DNA from: an uncultured Roseiflexus sp.
Lineage (GTDB): Bacteria > Chloroflexota > Chloroflexia > Chloroflexales > Roseiflexaceae
Direction of reading: 5' to 3'
Assembly (NCBI GenBank): GCA_937935075.1
Contig: CALGYB010000158.1
Coordinates: forward strand, 1-33,432
Length of the DNA stretch: 33,432 nucleotides
Shown piece after piece: positions 25,623-32,961 of the stretch; position 1 is the stretch's first letter, and each line of letters starts with the position of its first letter. Below the pieces are notes generated by a model, which made no database searches, was not told the DNA's origin, and saw nothing but the letters and a program-made list of their open reading frames with translations. A program made the position numbers and the translations under genes.

Positions 25623-26233
25623 TACACGTCCTGATTGTCGCTCCCACGCCAGCGCTGCGCGCCGGGTTGCGCGTACTGCTCGCCGAAGCGAATGTCGAGA
25701 TCGTCGGCGCTATCGGGTCGATCGCCGATTCGGCAGGCATTCCTGCTGCGACCGATGTCATCCTGGCGGCGGATGAGAGCGTGCTGACCGATGCCGATCA
25801 GGTATTGGGGGAAGAGCCGCGCTACGCAGCGCTGCTCCTGACCGACGACGCACGGCAGGCGGACGTCGTGCGTCGCCTGCCGTTGACTGCGTGGGGCATG
25901 CTGACACACGATGTCAGCGCCGCAGAACTGGCAGCAGCGCTCCACGCCGTCGAACAGGGGCTGATCGTCCTGGCGCCGGAACTGGCATCACGCCTGGTCC
26001 ACCATCGTCCAGAGCCGGTTGAGGAGCCTGCTGGCGAACCTCTCACAGCGCGTGAACGCGATGTGCTCGAACTGGTGAGCCAGGGGCTATCGAACAAACA
26101 GATCGCCCAGAAATTGCAGATCAGCGAACACACCGTCAAGTTCCACCTGTCGTCGCTCTTCACCAAACTCGGCGTTTCGAGCCGCACCGAAGCGGTCAAT
26201 CGCGGCGCGCGCCAGGGGATCATTACCTTATAA
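25619..26233 (+). CDS. LuxR/NarL-type regulator with degenerate receiver domain
   Basis: This 204-residue protein has a C-terminal LuxR-type helix-turn-helix (about 140-200): LTARERDVLELVSQGLSNKQ followed by IAQKLQISEHTVKFHLSSLF. The N-terminal 115 residues align by eye with a NarL receiver (IHVLIVAPTPALRAGLRVLL), but the acidic pair is Ala8-Pro9 and the phospho-accepting Asp position (DVILAAD) is Ala51. Phosphorylation by a histidine kinase is therefore unlikely. It overlaps the protease stop by 4 bp. Its output may depend on protein contacts, on a ligand or on processing by the neighbouring proteases; that is inference. No terminator follows directly. Confidence 0.9.
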   Translation: MIHVLIVAPTPALRAGLRVLLAEANVEIVGAIGSIADSAGIPAATDVILAADESVLTDADQVLGEEPRYAALLLTDDARQADVVRRLPLTAWGMLTHDVSAAELAAALHAVEQGLIVLAPELASRLVHHRPEPVEEPAGEPLTARERDVLELVSQGLSNKQIAQKLQISEHTVKFHLSSLFTKLGVSSRTEAVNRGARQGIITL

Positions 26234-26535
26234 TAGAGTGATCAGCCAGATGTTGCACAATAATGGTCCGTGTTGACCATCGTGCAGCGGACGCTGGCTT
26301 CGACCGGCTCAGCCAACCTCCGCCGCGCATCGCTGACGCACGTTCGACGGTGTGGAGCAACTTCGGAGGTTGGCTTCGACTGGCTCAGCCAACCTCCGCC
26401 GCTCCACGTAATCGTTCTACAAGAGCCTGCCCGGAAAAGATCGTTGGGCAGGCGAAGGCAATGCCTTCACTACCCGGCTCAGCGCGAATCCGTCTTGATC
26501 CGTCTGCATCCAGGTTCCACAGGTATAAAGCGTCG
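26234..26535. other. Intergenic region with several palindromes
   Basis: No gene is supported. Two REP-like copies with the core TTCGACnGGCTCAGCCAACC occur at about 26295 and 26371; the second is part of the larger palindrome at 26352-26407. A separate 8-bp stem, GCCTGCCC (26425-26432) with GGGCAGGC (26446-26453), encloses a 13-nt loop. Its context AAGAGCCTGCCCGGAAAA resembles ends of IS elements but no transposase piece is seen. Confidence 0.6.
26352..26407. repeat. Interrupted long palindrome (REP-like)
   Basis: GTGGAGC (26352-26358) pairs with 26401-26407 and CGGAGGTTGGCT (26364-26375) pairs with 26387-26398; the apex is the TTCGACTGGCTC core. It lies between convergent genes and could terminate transcription or be a mobile REP element. 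Confidence 0.75.
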
Positions 26536-27138
26536 TCAGGGACGGAGCCGACGCAGGATCGCCGTCAGGCGGTCGTAGTCATCGTTGAGGAGCGCAGCGA
26601 TCTCGCGCCCGGCTCGCACCAGAAATGCGCGCTCATCGGGAAACGTGCGGGCTGCCAGGCGCAGCGCCGCCGCCAGCGCCTCGTCACCGGGGATCTGCGG
26701 CATAAACAGCACCGTGCGGAAATAATCGGTCGCCTGATTGAAGCGCGCCACCTCATCAGCATCACACTCATAGACGCTGTAGTGCACCGGCGGCGGTTGC
26801 GGCGGCAGAAATTGACGGATCTCGCCGCGCTCCACGAAGCCGACAATCACGGCGGAAAACTCGGTCTGCAATACTTCCGCCAGATCGGGATGCTCGTGAT
26901 AGATCGCCGCATCATACACCTCGCGCCCGGCATACGTTCGCCCGCGCACCACCGCGCGCGCGCCGATGTCGTGGCTACCGGTGCGGATGTCGTACACCAG
27001 ACCGTAGATCGCCGTTGATTCATCGCGCGCCTGGGCGCGCACCAGGGCGCCAAACGGCGGCGCCTTCAGCAACTCGTAGGCGCCTGCCGTGAATTCCGTG
27101 CTACGTGCTTCGATCACTTCCGCAATGCGCATCGGCAT
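26536..27138 (-). CDS. HAS-barrel domain protein
   Basis: This 200-residue protein starts with a small beta-barrel segment, MRIAEVIEARSTEFTAGAYE, with APPFGALVRA and YGLVYDIRTGSHDIG, that resembles the HAS (HerA/ATP-synthase) barrel found at the N-terminus of HerA helicases. Here it is not followed by an ATPase. The C-terminal half is helical (from about residue 125: ARFNQATDYFRTVLFMP). No membrane segment or signal is present. Similar stand-alone proteins occur in photosynthetic bacteria as far as I recall; their function is not known to me. ATG 27138 is preceded by CGGAGCGG; ATG 27132 is an alternative. It has a near-consensus promoter on the minus strand. Confidence 0.72.
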   Translation of the reverse strand: MPMRIAEVIEARSTEFTAGAYELLKAPPFGALVRAQARDESTAIYGLVYDIRTGSHDIGARAVVRGRTYAGREVYDAAIYHEHPDLAEVLQTEFSAVIVGFVERGEIRQFLPPQPPPVHYSVYECDADEVARFNQATDYFRTVLFMPQIPGDEALAAALRLAARTFPDERAFLVRAGREIAALLNDDYDRLTAILRRLRP

Positions 27139-27179
27139 GTCCGCTCCGCTCGCTTCCAACAGGTTCGACGCCAGCGAGC

Positions 27180-27208
27180 AGTATATGCCCCCGGCAGAAC
27201 CATGTCAA
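27180..27208 (-). promoter_or_regulatory. Near-consensus promoter of the HAS-barrel gene
   Basis: On the minus strand TTGACA (27208-27203) and TATACT (27185-27180) are 17 bp apart, about 42 bp before ATG 27138. Its -35 box sits next to the divergent tRNA promoter's -35 region. Confidence 0.82.
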
Positions 27209-27209
27209 C

Positions 27210-27238
27210 TTGCATTGTTCGGTAGATGCTGGTATAAT
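27210..27238 (+). promoter_or_regulatory. Promoter of the tRNA-Glu/tRNA-Asp unit
   Basis: TTGCAT (27210-27215) and TATAAT (27233-27238) are 17 bp apart; tRNA-Glu starts 46 bp after the -10. The -35 is a moderate match. Confidence 0.65.
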
Positions 27239-27283
27239 AGCGAATGCCGGGGCCGCAGGGAGTTCGGGCCAGCGGAAAGATAA

Positions 27284-27360
27284 GGCCCCATCGTCTAGCG
27301 GCCTAGGACGCCACCCTCTCAAGGTGGAGATCGCGGGTTCGAATCCCGCTGGGGTCACCA
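27284..27360 (+). tRNA. tRNA-Glu (CUC)
   Basis: The acceptor GGCCCCA pairs with TGGGGTC (one G-U), with discriminator A and encoded CCA. The anticodon stem CCACC/GGTGG holds loop CTCTCAA, anticodon CUC. The D-arm region TCGTCTAGCGGCCTAGGAC is typical of glutamate tRNAs and the T-loop is TTCGAAT. Confidence 0.95.
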
Positions 27361-27368
27361 AAACATAC

Positions 27369-27444
27369 GGGCCCGTGGTGTAGCGGTTAACATGGAGCCC
27401 TGTCAAGGCTCAGAGCGCGGGTTCAAATCCCGTCGGGCCCGCCA
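27369..27444 (+). tRNA. tRNA-Asp (GUC)
   Basis: The acceptor GGGCCCG pairs with CGGGCCC, discriminator G, encoded CCA. The anticodon stem GAGCC/GGCTC holds CTGTCAA, anticodon GUC. The T-arm GCGGG-TTCAAAT-CCCGT is standard. It is 8 bp after tRNA-Glu and before a strong terminator. Confidence 0.95.
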
Positions 27445-27455
27445 ATTGCGGCGGC

Positions 27456-27483
27456 AAAAAGGCTCACTTCGGTGAGCCTTTTT
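27456..27483 (+). terminator. Intrinsic terminator with UUCG tetraloop
   Basis: AAAAAGGCTCAC and GTGAGCCTTTTT form a perfect 12-bp stem around TTCG, ending in a T-run, 11 bp after tRNA-Asp. It closes the tRNA transcription unit. Confidence 0.95.
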
Positions 27484-27846
27484 GATTCTGAAACTCTACC
27501 CGCCACGGCAGGCTGGTTCGAAAAAGTCGCCGCATGTGCAGCGTGATTCGTCACGCTCGAATCACCACCCCCACAAAAGAAGACAAACGCCGATCCGCCC
27601 AAGGCAAAAAGTCCGTTACGCGGCTCGTCTATGAGGCAACCGCATAACCCGCGCCGTTGACACAACCGGTGATCCGGCGCCGGCTTGCGTATGCATAGTG
27701 CCTTCAGCAAACCAGCAGCCGACATATATGCCATATCAGCAGTCCAGCGTGCAAAGAATGAGCACGAAATATGGTATAGTACTCGCGCCCCATTTTCTTG
27801 TCCGCTGCAAGCGGTTTAAGTCGAGGAGAGCCAGAGGAGAAAGGAC
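27484..27846. other. Intergenic region before the 5'-nucleotidase gene
   Basis: About 360 bases without a supported gene. An extended -10 element, TGGTATAGT at 27772-27780, lies 67 bp before the nucleotidase start and is the likely promoter. The rest shows no fold or repeat that I can identify. Confidence 0.5.
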
Positions 27847-29670
27847 ATGTCAATGCCCACGATCTCGCGACGCACGTTCGTGAAGACGATGGCGGTTGGA
27901 TCGGGAACGATCGCCTATCTGGCGACAGCGCTGACGGTGCACGGCGCCGGCCCGGAAGTCTACACCCTGCGCATTGTGCATACCAACGACCACCATGCGC
28001 GTATCGAGCCGGTGTTCAGCGGCAACAATCCCGTTCACGGCGGCGTCTCGCGGCGCAAGACGCTGATCGATGCGATTCGGAACGAAGGCGGCAACCAGTT
28101 GTTGCTCGACGCCGGCGATGTGTTTCAGGGCACGCTCTACTTCAATCAGTATCGCGGACTGGCAGACCTGGAATTCTACAACGCACTCAAGTACGACGCA
28201 GTAGCAATCGGCAATCACGAATTCGACATCGGGCAGGCGCCTCTGGCGGATTTTGCGCGTGGTGCGACCTTCCCGTTGCTCAGCGCCAACATTCAGACTG
28301 AACGCTCATCACCGTTGTTCGGGCTGATCAAGCCGTGGGTCGTCATCTGGGTCGGCGGTCAGCCGATCGGGATCATTGGCGTCACGACCGAAGACACGCC
28401 GGTGCTCAGCAACCCCGGTCCTGGCGTAAGGTTCACCAACTATATCGATGCCGTGCGTCTGGGGGTTGAGTCGCTGCGCCGCGACGGGGTTAACAAGATC
28501 ATCGCGCTCACCCACGTCGGCGTCCAGGCGGACCGTGAATTGGCGCGTCGCGTGGACGGCATCTCGGTCATCATCGGCGGGCACAGCCATACGCCCATGG
28601 GTCCGATGGTCAATCCCCAGACGCCTGATCGCCCCTATCCCGAAGTCATCGCCTCACCTTCCGGCAAACCGGTGATCCTGGCACACGACTGGGAATGGGG
28701 ACGCTGGCTCGGCGACCTGACGATTGGCTTCGATGCCAACGGCGACATCACGCGCGTCGTCGCGGGGCGTCCTACCGAAGTGCTGCCGTCTATCACTCCA
28801 GATGGCGGTTTCGAGAACCGCATCCAAACCTTCAAAGGTCCCCTGGATCAACTGCGCGCCACACCGGTCGGCGAGACGCGGGTTGAACTGAATGGTCAGC
28901 GTGCCGATGTGCGCTCGAAGGAAACGAATCTGGGCAACCTGATTGCCGACTCGATGCTGGCAAAAACGGCGCCAGCCGGCGCGCAACTGGCGATTATGAA
29001 TGGCGGCGGCATCCGCACCAGCATTCCCGCCGGTCGGATCACACTCGGTCAGGTACTCGAAGTCATGCCGTTCGGCAATACGCTGGTATTGTTGACCCTG
29101 ACCGGCGCACAGGTGAAGGAGGCGCTGGAGAACGGCGTCAGCCGCGTCGAGCGCACCGACGGACGCTTTCCGCAGGTTGGCGGCATGCGCTATAGCTGGA
29201 ACGCCTCGGCGCCAGCCGGAAGCCGCGTCACCGGCATCCAGATCGCCGACGGCAAAGGCGGCTTTGTGGCGCTCGACCCCAACGCCAGGTATCGCGTGGT
29301 CGTCAACAACTTCATTGCCGGCGGCGGCGACGGCTACAGCGTGCTGCAGCAGGGAACGAACAAGGTGGACACCGGGTTCCTCGACGCCGATGTGCTGGTG
29401 GAGTACCTGCAGGCGCGCTCGCCGGTCAGCCCGCAAGTCGAAGGACGCATCGTGCAGGACGGTACGTTGCCAGGTGCGGCGGCGGCGGCGCCTGCCCCTG
29501 CCCCGGCTGAAGTCCCGGCAGCACTGCCCCGCACCGGCGGCGAGTCATTGCCCGCGTGGTTGCTGGCGCTGGCGGCAGCCGGAGCGATTGGCGGCGGTCT
29601 GCGGCTGCGTGAACGCGCTGCACGCATGGCAGCCACTGGTGAAAGCAAGACCGTCGACGTCGAATCGTAG
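27847..29670 (+). CDS. Exported 5'-nucleotidase/cyclic phosphodiesterase with LPxTG-like C-terminus
   Basis: This 607-residue bimetal phosphoesterase should release phosphate from extracellular nucleotides. It has a Tat-type signal (SRRTFVKTMAVGSG), then the calcineurin-like domain with HTNDHHARIEP (Asp48, His50), LDAGDVFQG (Asp91), GNHEFD (Asn123-His124), LTHVGVQADRE and GGHSHTPMG. The C-terminal 5'-nucleotidase domain follows (about 330-520: ETNLGNLIADSML, MNGGGIRTSIPAG, NNFIAGGGDGY). An Ala/Pro linker leads to LPRTGG (about 560-565), a hydrophobic stretch and RLRERAAR, the layout of a sortase or similar cell-surface sorting signal. The ATG follows GGAGAAAGGAC. No sortase gene is in the window. 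Confidence 0.93.
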   Translation: MSMPTISRRTFVKTMAVGSGTIAYLATALTVHGAGPEVYTLRIVHTNDHHARIEPVFSGNNPVHGGVSRRKTLIDAIRNEGGNQLLLDAGDVFQGTLYFNQYRGLADLEFYNALKYDAVAIGNHEFDIGQAPLADFARGATFPLLSANIQTERSSPLFGLIKPWVVIWVGGQPIGIIGVTTEDTPVLSNPGPGVRFTNYIDAVRLGVESLRRDGVNKIIALTHVGVQADRELARRVDGISVIIGGHSHTPMGPMVNPQTPDRPYPEVIASPSGKPVILAHDWEWGRWLGDLTIGFDANGDITRVVAGRPTEVLPSITPDGGFENRIQTFKGPLDQLRATPVGETRVELNGQRADVRSKETNLGNLIADSMLAKTAPAGAQLAIMNGGGIRTSIPAGRITLGQVLEVMPFGNTLVLLTLTGAQVKEALENGVSRVERTDGRFPQVGGMRYSWNASAPAGSRVTGIQIADGKGGFVALDPNARYRVVVNNFIAGGGDGYSVLQQGTNKVDTGFLDADVLVEYLQARSPVSPQVEGRIVQDGTLPGAAAAAPAPAPAEVPAALPRTGGESLPAWLLALAAAGAIGGGLRLRERAARMAATGESKTVDVES

Positions 29671-29745
29671 GGGCGGGTCTGTGACCCGCCCACGGGCGCC
29701 CCGCCCGCGCGCCAACATCGGGGCGGGCGGGGCGCCCCGCCCGAC
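29667..29745. repeat. Inverted copies of the GC-rich dispersed repeat
   Basis: These are reverse-complement copies of the unit at 22483-22580 (GGGGCGGGTCTGTGACCCGC palindrome plus GGGCGCCCCGCCCGCGCGCC). They start at the stop codon of the nucleotidase gene. The 190-bp gap to argD also holds the inverted heptamer repeat at 29827-29847. Confidence 0.85.
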
Positions 29746-29826
29746 AGTCAGAACATTCCAGGTCATTTGATCACACAAAGCCACAAAAAGGAGTAAAGAC
29801 CAGCGATCTAACCCTTAACTGGACTC

Positions 29827-29847
29827 AGTTCTCAGTTCTCGGTTCTC
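29827..29847 (-). repeat. Three heptamer units related to 22371-22412
   Basis: AGTTCTC, AGTTCTC, GGTTCTC are the reverse complements of GAGAACT and GAGAACC. They lie directly before the argD ribosome-binding site. Confidence 0.8.
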
Positions 29848-29862
29848 GCACAAGGAGCCATC

Positions 29863-31068
29863 ATGACCGCCGCTGACATCATCGCCGCCGAACGACGTTA
29901 CCTGCTGCAAACCTACGCCCGACCAGGCTTCGTGATCGAACGGGGCGAAGGGTGTTATCTCTATGACAGCGAGGGGCGTCGCTACCTGGATTGTGTGGCC
30001 GGTATCGCCGTGAATGCGCTCGGCTACGGCGACCCCGACGTGGCGCGCGCCATCAGGGAACACGCCGACGGCATCATCCACCTGTCAAACCTGTACCACT
30101 CGCGCCCCGCCGTCGAACTCGCTCAGGCGCTGGTGGAGCATACGCCATGGGCCGATCGGGCGTTCTTCTGCAACAGCGGCGCAGAGGCAGTCGAAGGCGC
30201 GCTCAAGTTCAGTCGCCGCTACGCGCGCGATACCCACGGCGAGGGCAAAACGACTATCGTCGCGTGCACCGGTTCGTTCCACGGGCGCACAATGGGCGCC
30301 GTGGCGGTCACTGCGCGCGAGAAGTATCGCCAACCCTTCGAACCGGTCATGCCAGGGGTGCGCTTTGTTCCCTTCAACGACAGCGCCGCCGCCGCCGTCG
30401 CCATTACCGACGATGTGTGCGGCGTGATCGTTGAGCCGGTGCAGGGCGAAGGCGGTCTCAGCGTAGCAACGCCGGAATTCCTGCGCACACTGCGCGAACG
30501 GTGCGACGCAGTCGATGCGCTTCTCATTTTCGACGAAATCCAGTGCGGCATCGGGCGCACCGGCACGCTCTGGGCGCACGAACCATACAGCATCGCGCCT
30601 GATGTCATGACCATCGCCAAGCCGCTTGGCGGCGGGCTGCCGATTGGCGCCATCCTCATGCGCCAAAAAGTCGCGCAGACCATCCACGTCGGCGATCACG
30701 GCACGACATTCGGCGGCGGTCCATTCGTCACCGCAGTGGCATACACCGTGTTCCGCAAGATTGCCGATCCGTCATTCCTCGCCCATGTGCGCGAAGTCGG
30801 CGACTACCTCGGCGAGGCGCTGAATGACCTGCAGGCTGCTCATCCAAATGTGGCGCTGGAAGTACGCGGACGTGGCTTGATGCGTGGCGTCGTCATCAAC
30901 GGTCCTGCCAATGCAGTGCGTGAAGCGGCGCACAACGAAGGGTTGCTGGTCGCCACAGCCGGCGATGACGTCCTGCGTCTGGTGCCGCCATTGATCCTGA
31001 CCCGCACTCAGGTCGATGAGGCGGTCGACAAACTGACGCGCGCGCTCAAAGCAACCATCTCCCCGTAA
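29863..31068 (+). CDS. argD: Acetylornithine aminotransferase family protein
   Basis: This 401-residue PLP-dependent class III aminotransferase should convert N-acetylglutamate semialdehyde to N-acetylornithine in arginine synthesis. It shows YLDCVAGIAVNALGYGDPDV, the cofactor-phosphate segment FFCNSGAEAVEGALKFSRRY, CTGSFHGRTMGAVAVT, the acidic motif IFDEIQCGIGRTG and the Schiff-base lysine region TIAKPLGGGLPIGA. Length and motifs match ArgD; 4-aminobutyrate or other omega-aminotransferase activity cannot be excluded. The ATG follows AAGGAGCCATC. No other arg gene adjoins it and I see no promoter with a good match in the repeat-rich upstream gap. Confidence 0.9.
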   Translation: MTAADIIAAERRYLLQTYARPGFVIERGEGCYLYDSEGRRYLDCVAGIAVNALGYGDPDVARAIREHADGIIHLSNLYHSRPAVELAQALVEHTPWADRAFFCNSGAEAVEGALKFSRRYARDTHGEGKTTIVACTGSFHGRTMGAVAVTAREKYRQPFEPVMPGVRFVPFNDSAAAAVAITDDVCGVIVEPVQGEGGLSVATPEFLRTLRERCDAVDALLIFDEIQCGIGRTGTLWAHEPYSIAPDVMTIAKPLGGGLPIGAILMRQKVAQTIHVGDHGTTFGGGPFVTAVAYTVFRKIADPSFLAHVREVGDYLGEALNDLQAAHPNVALEVRGRGLMRGVVINGPANAVREAAHNEGLLVATAGDDVLRLVPPLILTRTQVDEAVDKLTRALKATISP

Positions 31069-31335
31069 CGTGCTTTTCTCCGAATGACCCTGGGCTGTCG
31101 TTGTGGCGACGCGCTGGTTGTTCGGCGTAGTGCGAGGCGTTATGCGGGCAAGTCCCTGATTTGACAGGAGATGCCGTATCGCTGCGGGCTGAAGCAAACA
31201 CGCTTGCGCCTGTGGAGTGGTTGGCATTGGCTTCGACAGGCTCAGCCAACGCCGATCACGAGATTATCTCATATTCATGTTGATCTTCAGGCTGCGGCTC
31301 GGCGGGGACGTCGCGCCTGCAGCGATGGTCGGGCG

Positions 31336-31594
31336 TCATTTCCTGGTATGACGGATAGCCCGTAGCGGCGCCGAAAAGAGCAAGAGGAACACTGTATTCA
31401 GAACGGCGTTCTGCCAGAAACCCGACAAGATTGAGTATGCCGTATCCGGAATGTACCATGCGGCAACTGATATGGCGATGACATACCAGCCTTCGCTCCA
31501 ACCCTTTGCAAGAAGAGACCTGACAACATAGAGCATTGCCACCCCGGTAAGCCAGTTGATCCAGAGCTTTTGTGGGGGCGGAATGTACGTTCAT
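31336..31594 (-). pseudogene. Small membrane protein gene with a probable frameshift
   Basis: From 31542 downward a frame encodes about 68 residues with two or three hydrophobic segments (YVIAISVAAWYIPDTAYSIL, then NTVFLLLFSAPLRAIRHTRK). Its upstream in-frame codons (PQKLWINWLTGV) still look coding but meet a stop before any ATG. A good start, ATG 31594 after GAGG, opens another frame, MNVHSAP, and the two would join if the five-G run at 31574-31578 (plus strand) had four bases. So either a one-base insertion broke the gene or the run is a sequencing error. The intact product would be about 85 residues. No function is recognised. Confidence 0.5.
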
Positions 31595-31699
31595 CGTTGA
31601 TCCTCGATTGCTTTGCGGAAACACATCTTGACCGTCCTGCGACTGTTCTGCCTTGACGCCCAACGCTCCGGTTCAGCCGCAGGCCGCAGCAACCGATTG

Positions 31700-32716
31700 T
31701 CAAACGCTTCCTTCATGAGTGTTGGAAAACCATGTCTTTTGCTGCATCGACAGCACAATGCGCAGAAACAGAATAAGAACGGGAAGTTCGATGCTGGGAC
31801 CGATTACCACGGTCAGCGCCACCAGTGGACTTGCGAACGCCGTTACGGCGATGGCGAGAGAGGCCTCCGAGTTACGCGCTGTGGTTGTGAATGCAAGGAG
31901 CGCAAACTCAGGATAGCTGAGCCGAAACAGTCGTGCAGCCACGATGGCCATCAACAAGGCGATGACGAAAAAGGCGACGCCTGGAAGAATCATCTTCAGA
32001 ACAACTGAAGGATTCTCGAACAGCACCGCTCCCTGCGATGCAAACATAGCCGCGATCACGATCATCAGCGTTATCGCCTTCAAATATGGCAGCGCGACCT
32101 TCTTTGCCGCAACCTCAACGGAAATGGCAAAGCGCCCGAGCAACCAGCGTGTTGCGGCTGCGAGAGCCAGCGGCAATACGAGGAATGTGATCACACTGCG
32201 CAACATGTCGGCGATCTCGATATGAACCACGGTTCCGACCAGTAGAGCCATATAGACCGGCAACAGCACGATTTGCAGGACGACGTTCCAGAACAGGATG
32301 CTGACACCCAGTTCGACATCACCTTTCGCCAACTCGGTGAACACGAGATACCAGCCGATACAGGGCGTCACAAGGTACAGGATCAGGCCGACCCAAATGT
32401 CGGGATCATTCTGCAAGAAGAGATAGCCAAGCGTCCAGGCAATCAAAGGCGTGATGAGAAAGTTGATGCCAATGGCCAGCGAAACCGGCTTCCAGCGAGC
32501 AAATGCGTGCATGACCCCCTGCGTGCTCACCCCCAGCATGATGAAATAGATCACGAGGAACACGCCCGCTGTCACCAACGGCGTGAGATTCGCAGCAAGC
32601 GTCGGCGCCACGTTGGACAGAACGAGTCCAACCACGATCGCGCTCAGGAGCAGGAAGGGCTGGATGCGGTCGAGGAACGCCAGTTCTTGCCTCTGTTCAT
32701 TGGTTATCGCGGGCAT
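31700..32716 (-). CDS. ACR3/bile-acid-sodium-symporter superfamily permease
   Basis: This 338-residue inner-membrane protein has about ten hydrophobic segments. The TM4 region LVTPCIGWYLVFTELAKGD carries Cys119, placed like the essential cysteine of ACR3 arsenite exporters, and the TM9 region has TTTARNSEASLAIAV with the conserved Glu. This points to the ACR3-like branch rather than classic bile-acid symporters. No arsR, arsC or arsM gene lies in the window, so arsenite efflux is a hypothesis; another anion or metabolite is possible. ATG 32716 follows TTGGAG by eight bases. It appears monocistronic. Confidence 0.85.
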   Translation of the reverse strand: MPAITNEQRQELAFLDRIQPFLLLSAIVVGLVLSNVAPTLAANLTPLVTAGVFLVIYFIMLGVSTQGVMHAFARWKPVSLAIGINFLITPLIAWTLGYLFLQNDPDIWVGLILYLVTPCIGWYLVFTELAKGDVELGVSILFWNVVLQIVLLPVYMALLVGTVVHIEIADMLRSVITFLVLPLALAAATRWLLGRFAISVEVAAKKVALPYLKAITLMIVIAAMFASQGAVLFENPSVVLKMILPGVAFFVIALLMAIVAARLFRLSYPEFALLAFTTTARNSEASLAIAVTAFASPLVALTVVIGPSIELPVLILFLRIVLSMQQKTWFSNTHEGSV

Positions 32717-32961
32717 CTGGTGTCTCCAAGTCTGCTTCCTGACCAGTGTATCCCTCTGTGATCCTGCTGTCAATGAGGTCATCTGCAATGCACTTCCTCA
32801 ACACCCTCTTCTCCCGCACAATACATTGCACAAAAATCTGAGAGCGGCTCCCTGATAAAAAAGGCCTGATTCACTGCCCTCCTCTCGACAGTACTGGTTT
32901 TTTGAGACAATAATCCGGTATCGCCCGGTCTAGCCCGCCAAGGCAGGCTTCGCTTGCCCTA
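32717..32961. other. Intergenic region between the permease gene and the right IS remnant
   Basis: No gene is supported. A short hairpin built on GGCAGGCTTCGCTTGCC occupies 32942-32958, immediately before the IS-like end. Confidence 0.4.

Noticed and set aside
26421-26453. Possible IS terminus reading GAGCCTGCCCGGAAAA
   Set aside because: No matching second end, target duplication or transposase fragment is nearby; the sequence is explained as a simple 8-bp stem-loop.
31069-31335. Possible small genes after argD
   Set aside because: Open frames there lack ribosome-binding sites and codon bias, and the stretch includes a REP-like copy at about 31229-31246.
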